The notes below the pieces were generated by a model. The model saw only the letters and a program-made list of their open reading frames with translations, was not told the DNA's origin and did no database searches. Both the position numbers and the translations under genes were made by a program. Of a DNA stretch of 64,000 bases, positions 60,722 through 64,000 are shown in pieces (position 1 is the first letter of the stretch; the number at the start of each line of letters is the position of its first letter). Where the stretch lies: contig NZ_JACHOB010000001.1 in assembly GCF_014199615.1 (NCBI RefSeq), positions 682,001-746,000 of the forward strand, written 5' to 3'. This DNA comes from Parvularcula dongshanensis (GTDB taxonomy: Bacteria; Pseudomonadota; Alphaproteobacteria; Caulobacterales; Parvularculaceae).

Positions 60722-62605
60722 ATGAGCGCGACCGAAGCACAAACGACCAAACCGCAAGCTTCGACCCAAGCGTCGGCTGAGGTCCGCCCTGGCACAGAGG
60801 CGCGGCCTGCGCTCCGGGTCGTGCGCGAGGTGGTCGTCGACCACAGCCGCGACGCCCTCCTCACCGCCTTCGGCAAGAAGACGATGGACGACCGCTACCT
60901 CCTCAAGGGCGAGCGCTACCAGGACATGTTCGCCCGCGTCGCGACCGCTTACGGCGACGACGCCGAGCACGCGCAGCGCGTCTACGACTACATCTCCAAG
61001 CTCTGGTTCATGCCCGCGACGCCCGTGCTCTCCAATGGCGGCGCGAACCGCGGCCTGCCGATCTCGTGCTTCCTCAACGCGGTCGGGGACAGCCTCGACG
61101 GCATCGTCGGCACGTGGAACGAGAACGTGGCACTCGCGTCGAACGGCGGCGGCATCGGCACCTATTGGGGCAAGGTCCGCTCGATCGGCGAGCAGGTGAA
61201 GGGCTCGGGCCAGACTTCCGGCATCATCCCCTTCATCCGCGTGATGGACAGCCTCACCCTCGCGATCAGCCAAGGGTCCCTCCGCCGCGGCTCGGCCGCC
61301 TGCTACCTCGACGTCCACCACCCGGAGATCGAGGAGTTCCTCGAGATCAGGAAGCCGTCCGGCGACTTCAACCGGAAGTCCCTGAACCTCCACCACGGCA
61401 TCAACATCACCGACGAGTTCATGCAGGCGGTGCTGAACGACGAGGAGTTCGGCCTCCGCTCGCCGAAGACGAACGAGGTCCTGCGCCGCGTCAACGCGCG
61501 GAACCTGTGGCAGAAGATCCTCGAGATCCGCCTGCAGACGGGCGAGCCCTACCTCGTCTTCTCCGACACCGTGAACCGCGCCATGCCCAAGCACCAGCGC
61601 GACCTCGGGCTCAAGGTCAGCACATCCAACCTCTGCGCAGAGATCATGCTGCACACGGGCGAGGATCACTTAGGCAATGAGCGCACGGCCGTCTGCTGCC
61701 TCTCCTCGATCAACGCGGAGAAGTACGACGAGTGGAAGGACGAGCCGCAATTCGTAGAGGACGTGATGCGCTTCCTCGACAACGTGCTTGAGGACTTCAT
61801 CCAGCGCGCGCCGCCCGAAATGGCCAAGGCCGTCTACTCGGCCAAGCGCGAACGCTCGGTGGGCTTGGGCCTCATGGGCTTCCACTCCTTCCTGCAGCAG
61901 AAGAACATCCCGTTCGAAAGCGCGATGGCGAAGAGCTGGAACATCCGCCTCTTCAAGCACATCCGCATGGCCGCCGACGCGGCGTCGGTCGCGCTCGCAG
62001 AGGAGCGGGGTCCTTGCGAGGACGCGGCCGAGCAGGGCCACATGCAGCGCTTCAGCCACAAGATGGCGATCGCCCCCACCGCCTCGATCTCGATCATCTG
62101 CGGCGGCGCGAGCCCATGCGTCGAGCCCATCCCCGCCAACGTCTTCACCCACAAGACCTTGTCCGGCAGCTTCACGGTCAAGAACCAGGCGCTGGAGAAG
62201 CTCTTGGAAGCCAAGGGCCAGAACGACGACGACGTCTGGTCCTCGATCCTGGAGCACGAGGGCTCTGTTCAGCACCTCGATTTTCTGTCCCAGGACGAAA
62301 AGGACACCTTCAAGACCGCCTTCGAGCTAGACCAGCGCTGGGTGATCGAGCTTGCGGCCGACCGGGCCCCCTTCATCTGCCAGTCCCAGTCGATCAACGT
62401 CTTCCTCCCCGGCGACATCGACAAGTGGGACCTCCACATGCTGCACTGGACGGCGTGGGAGAAGGGCGTGAAGTCGCTCTACTACTGCCGGTCGAAGAGC
62501 GTTCAGCGTACGGCCTATGCGGGCGGGACCAAGAAGGACGCCGGCGAGGCGCTGATGGCCGGCGCTGCGCGTACGGATTATGACGAGTGCTTGGCTTGTC
62601 AGTAA
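60722..62605 (+). CDS. nrdA: Ribonucleoside-diphosphate reductase alpha subunit
   Basis: The ATG at 60722 (AAGGAG at 60706-60711) gives 627 residues; a GTG at 60713 would add three. It has the redox pair Cys116 (PISCFLNAV) and Cys326 (AVCCLSSIN), the thiyl radical Cys305 with Asn303 and Glu307 (TSNLCAEIML), and the C-terminal shuttle CLACQ. It lacks an N-terminal ATP cone. It makes deoxynucleotides with NrdB, normally encoded next. Instead an AT-rich orphan gene starts 21 bases after its stop. Confidence 0.95.
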   Translation: MSATEAQTTKPQASTQASAEVRPGTEARPALRVVREVVVDHSRDALLTAFGKKTMDDRYLLKGERYQDMFARVATAYGDDAEHAQRVYDYISKLWFMPATPVLSNGGANRGLPISCFLNAVGDSLDGIVGTWNENVALASNGGGIGTYWGKVRSIGEQVKGSGQTSGIIPFIRVMDSLTLAISQGSLRRGSAACYLDVHHPEIEEFLEIRKPSGDFNRKSLNLHHGINITDEFMQAVLNDEEFGLRSPKTNEVLRRVNARNLWQKILEIRLQTGEPYLVFSDTVNRAMPKHQRDLGLKVSTSNLCAEIMLHTGEDHLGNERTAVCCLSSINAEKYDEWKDEPQFVEDVMRFLDNVLEDFIQRAPPEMAKAVYSAKRERSVGLGLMGFHSFLQQKNIPFESAMAKSWNIRLFKHIRMAADAASVALAEERGPCEDAAEQGHMQRFSHKMAIAPTASISIICGGASPCVEPIPANVFTHKTLSGSFTVKNQALEKLLEAKGQNDDDVWSSILEHEGSVQHLDFLSQDEKDTFKTAFELDQRWVIELAADRAPFICQSQSINVFLPGDIDKWDLHMLHWTAWEKGVKSLYYCRSKSVQRTAYAGGTKKDAGEALMAGAARTDYDECLACQ

Positions 62606-62626
62606 GGTAGTAGTCGCAACTAGGAG

Positions 62627-63967
62627 ATGATTACTCACAAGTGCGATATAACCGAAGCCGTGGTCCGGTTCAGGAGCCTGCTAGGTTCTGAGCAGTCTAT
62701 TGCAATATTGCAGCAGGCCGAATCGGACGCTGACGCGATTGGAAGTTTGCTTCAGGGCGGAGTGGATAAGTTTCCACAAATTCAGAACGCACAGCTCGGG
62801 TTTTGGATAGGTTTATCTCAGCAGGGGCGTAGGGTGATTTTTGACCCTACGCTCTACTCCCATCTGCTTGCTTTTAAGTTTATTGAAAACTTTCTACATT
62901 TTTGTAGTAAAAACAAAGATAGTCTGACAATAACAAAGCTGATTACTGGCTATATCGGCCAAGTAAAGATTGGTAACGGCCGAGCTACTAGTATGGAGCT
63001 TGATTTTTACAAAAATGTTTCATCCAAATATTTTGTCTATCCTGATGATCTTCTATCATCAGACGAGCAGGCAAGCGTGGTTGATTTTTCCATACACCAT
63101 CCTCGAGCTACTATTCTGGCTGAGTTGAAGAGTCTCGATGTAAAGGCTTCATCTGCATATAAGCGCATATCCTTGCTGCTTTCGCACGTTGAAAGCGGTT
63201 TGCTACGGGAGAATATTGATAGAAACGGTTCGGCAGTAATTGTAGTAACTTATAATGGCGATCTAAACCTCAGCGATGAACGATTAGGCCATGTTGCCAA
63301 GCGTTTTGTTAAAGGAATATCAGCGGAAGAGACCGACCTCACAGTGGATAATATCAGATTTCGCGTGTTCGAAGAAGTCGAAGGCGAGGTAGGAGCTCTT
63401 TTCAGTGACTGTGTGGTTTCTGAACAAGAAGTTGAGAAACTGATTGAGAAATACAGTCTAAGATGCGGCGTAGAAATTGGTTCAACTTTTATGAGAAAAG
63501 TTTCCAGTTCTAGTAATAGATATTATCTTATTCAATCAGCGCCGAAGAAGCGTTTTATAAAAAGGGTAAAGAACGAGATTGAAGATGTAAGGAGAAAATT
63601 CCTAAACCCGAGTGCATGCAACCTTCTTATAATTGAATTGCGCAGGGTTGAGGCAGGGGAGATATATACCTCTAGAGAAGGTGCAAGAAGCGGGAATCGG
63701 TATTCAGAACGTGAGATATGTACTGCGTCCGCGGCTGAAATGGCATTTAGAAGCACATCGAGAATTGACGGCGTAGCGTTTTGTTCTGATTATACAGCGA
63801 TTGACGAGTGCGGAAAGGTAGTGGGTTTCGATCTTTATTCGCGCGATCCGTTTCGTTATCTTAGGCCAGCGAAATTGCATAATCAGTCAGTATTCTACCT
63901 TCGGAGAGAGAGTAAGTATTTGGAGATCGCGCAATCTATGTTCAGGGAGCGCGTGATTGTAATATAG
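62627..63967 (+). CDS. AT-rich orphan protein, possible PD-(D/E)xK-type nuclease
   Basis: A 446-residue protein that I do not recognise, in DNA of roughly 40-45% GC against about two thirds for its neighbours. The ATG at 62627 directly abuts AGGAG, with a stop codon just upstream, so no earlier start is possible. In the middle, VVDF (Asp153) is followed 13 residues later by AELKSL (Glu166-x-Lys168) on predicted strands, resembling a PD-(D/E)xK core; this is only a hint. There is no signal peptide or membrane helix. Codon use and position between nrdA and the expected nrdB indicate recent transfer. Confidence 0.6.
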   Translation: MITHKCDITEAVVRFRSLLGSEQSIAILQQAESDADAIGSLLQGGVDKFPQIQNAQLGFWIGLSQQGRRVIFDPTLYSHLLAFKFIENFLHFCSKNKDSLTITKLITGYIGQVKIGNGRATSMELDFYKNVSSKYFVYPDDLLSSDEQASVVDFSIHHPRATILAELKSLDVKASSAYKRISLLLSHVESGLLRENIDRNGSAVIVVTYNGDLNLSDERLGHVAKRFVKGISAEETDLTVDNIRFRVFEEVEGEVGALFSDCVVSEQEVEKLIEKYSLRCGVEIGSTFMRKVSSSSNRYYLIQSAPKKRFIKRVKNEIEDVRRKFLNPSACNLLIIELRRVEAGEIYTSREGARSGNRYSEREICTASAAEMAFRSTSRIDGVAFCSDYTAIDECGKVVGFDLYSRDPFRYLRPAKLHNQSVFYLRRESKYLEIAQSMFRERVIVI

Positions 63968-64000
63968 TTGCTCGCTACGCTCGTAGGCCTGGCGCCGTGG

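Overview
This 64 kb window is high-GC chromosomal DNA (roughly two thirds G+C by eye) from an alphaproteobacterium. The evidence is a class I lysyl-tRNA synthetase, a fabA-fabB pair plus fabI, an LDH-like malate dehydrogenase, a DUF1428 relic, TonB receptors, and promoter motifs typical of that class: GGAAC-N17-CGTT (EcfG type) and TTAA-N7-TTAA (CtrA type). The receptors and marine-type sulfotransferases suggest a free-living aquatic lineage near Parvularculales, Caulobacterales or Maricaulales; that placement is inference. I see no rRNA, tRNA, CRISPR array, prophage or insertion sequence.

Layout. 0-8 kb: the end of a probable nuclease gene and its SMC-like ATPase partner, a YqiJ/flotillin membrane pair, a Crp-like regulator and a class III nucleotide cyclase fused to TPRs. 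8-18 kb: a small Cys-rich protein, an M28 peptidase, malate dehydrogenase, a DUF3667 membrane protein, a Pmp3/YqaE stress peptide with DUF4112, an isoaspartyl peptidase with an AGCS symporter, a reductase and a lactonase-like lipoprotein. 18-32 kb: SpoVR, a low-GC lipoprotein and YeaH (their usual partner PrkA lies at 30-32 kb); a phosphatase and glycosyltransferase; a radical SAM/ArsM pair; an MliC-type lipoprotein; a DUF1428 gene with an in-frame stop; a large TonB receptor and a sulfotransferase. 32-49 kb: 1-Cys peroxiredoxin, sulfotransferase, GT61, MscS channel with LysRS, the overlapping TerB/RimB-RimK/DUF952/PyrD operon, ExoD-NagB, a CYP152-like P450, FabI, a nuclease lipoprotein, TrkH and a GH43 lipoprotein. 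49-60 kb: a long minus-strand block holding a sulfotransferase, TonB receptor, Rrf2 regulator, FabB, FabA, an SH3 protein, a Trm112-like protein, a LON-domain protein, YbbN, a decayed AraC regulator, Mn-catalase, ProX and a tandem FKBP lipoprotein. 60-64 kb: nrdA and a strikingly AT-rich orphan gene directly behind it.

Recurring themes. Several stress genes (YqaE, ExoD, Mn-catalase) carry EcfG-like promoters, pointing to one general-stress regulon. A Crp-like protein with intact ligand and recognition residues sits beside a cyclase, and a perfect TGTGA-N6-TCACA site lies 2.6 kb away. The nrdA promoter region has both a perfect CtrA box and a perfect DnaA box. The most unusual structures are the hairpin over the yqaE ribosome-binding site that overlaps its own promoter, the intrinsic terminator in front of prkA, the low-GC insertions (19.7-20.2 kb and 62.6-64 kb), and the amber-interrupted DUF1428 gene. 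All calls come from reading the sequence; no database search was run.
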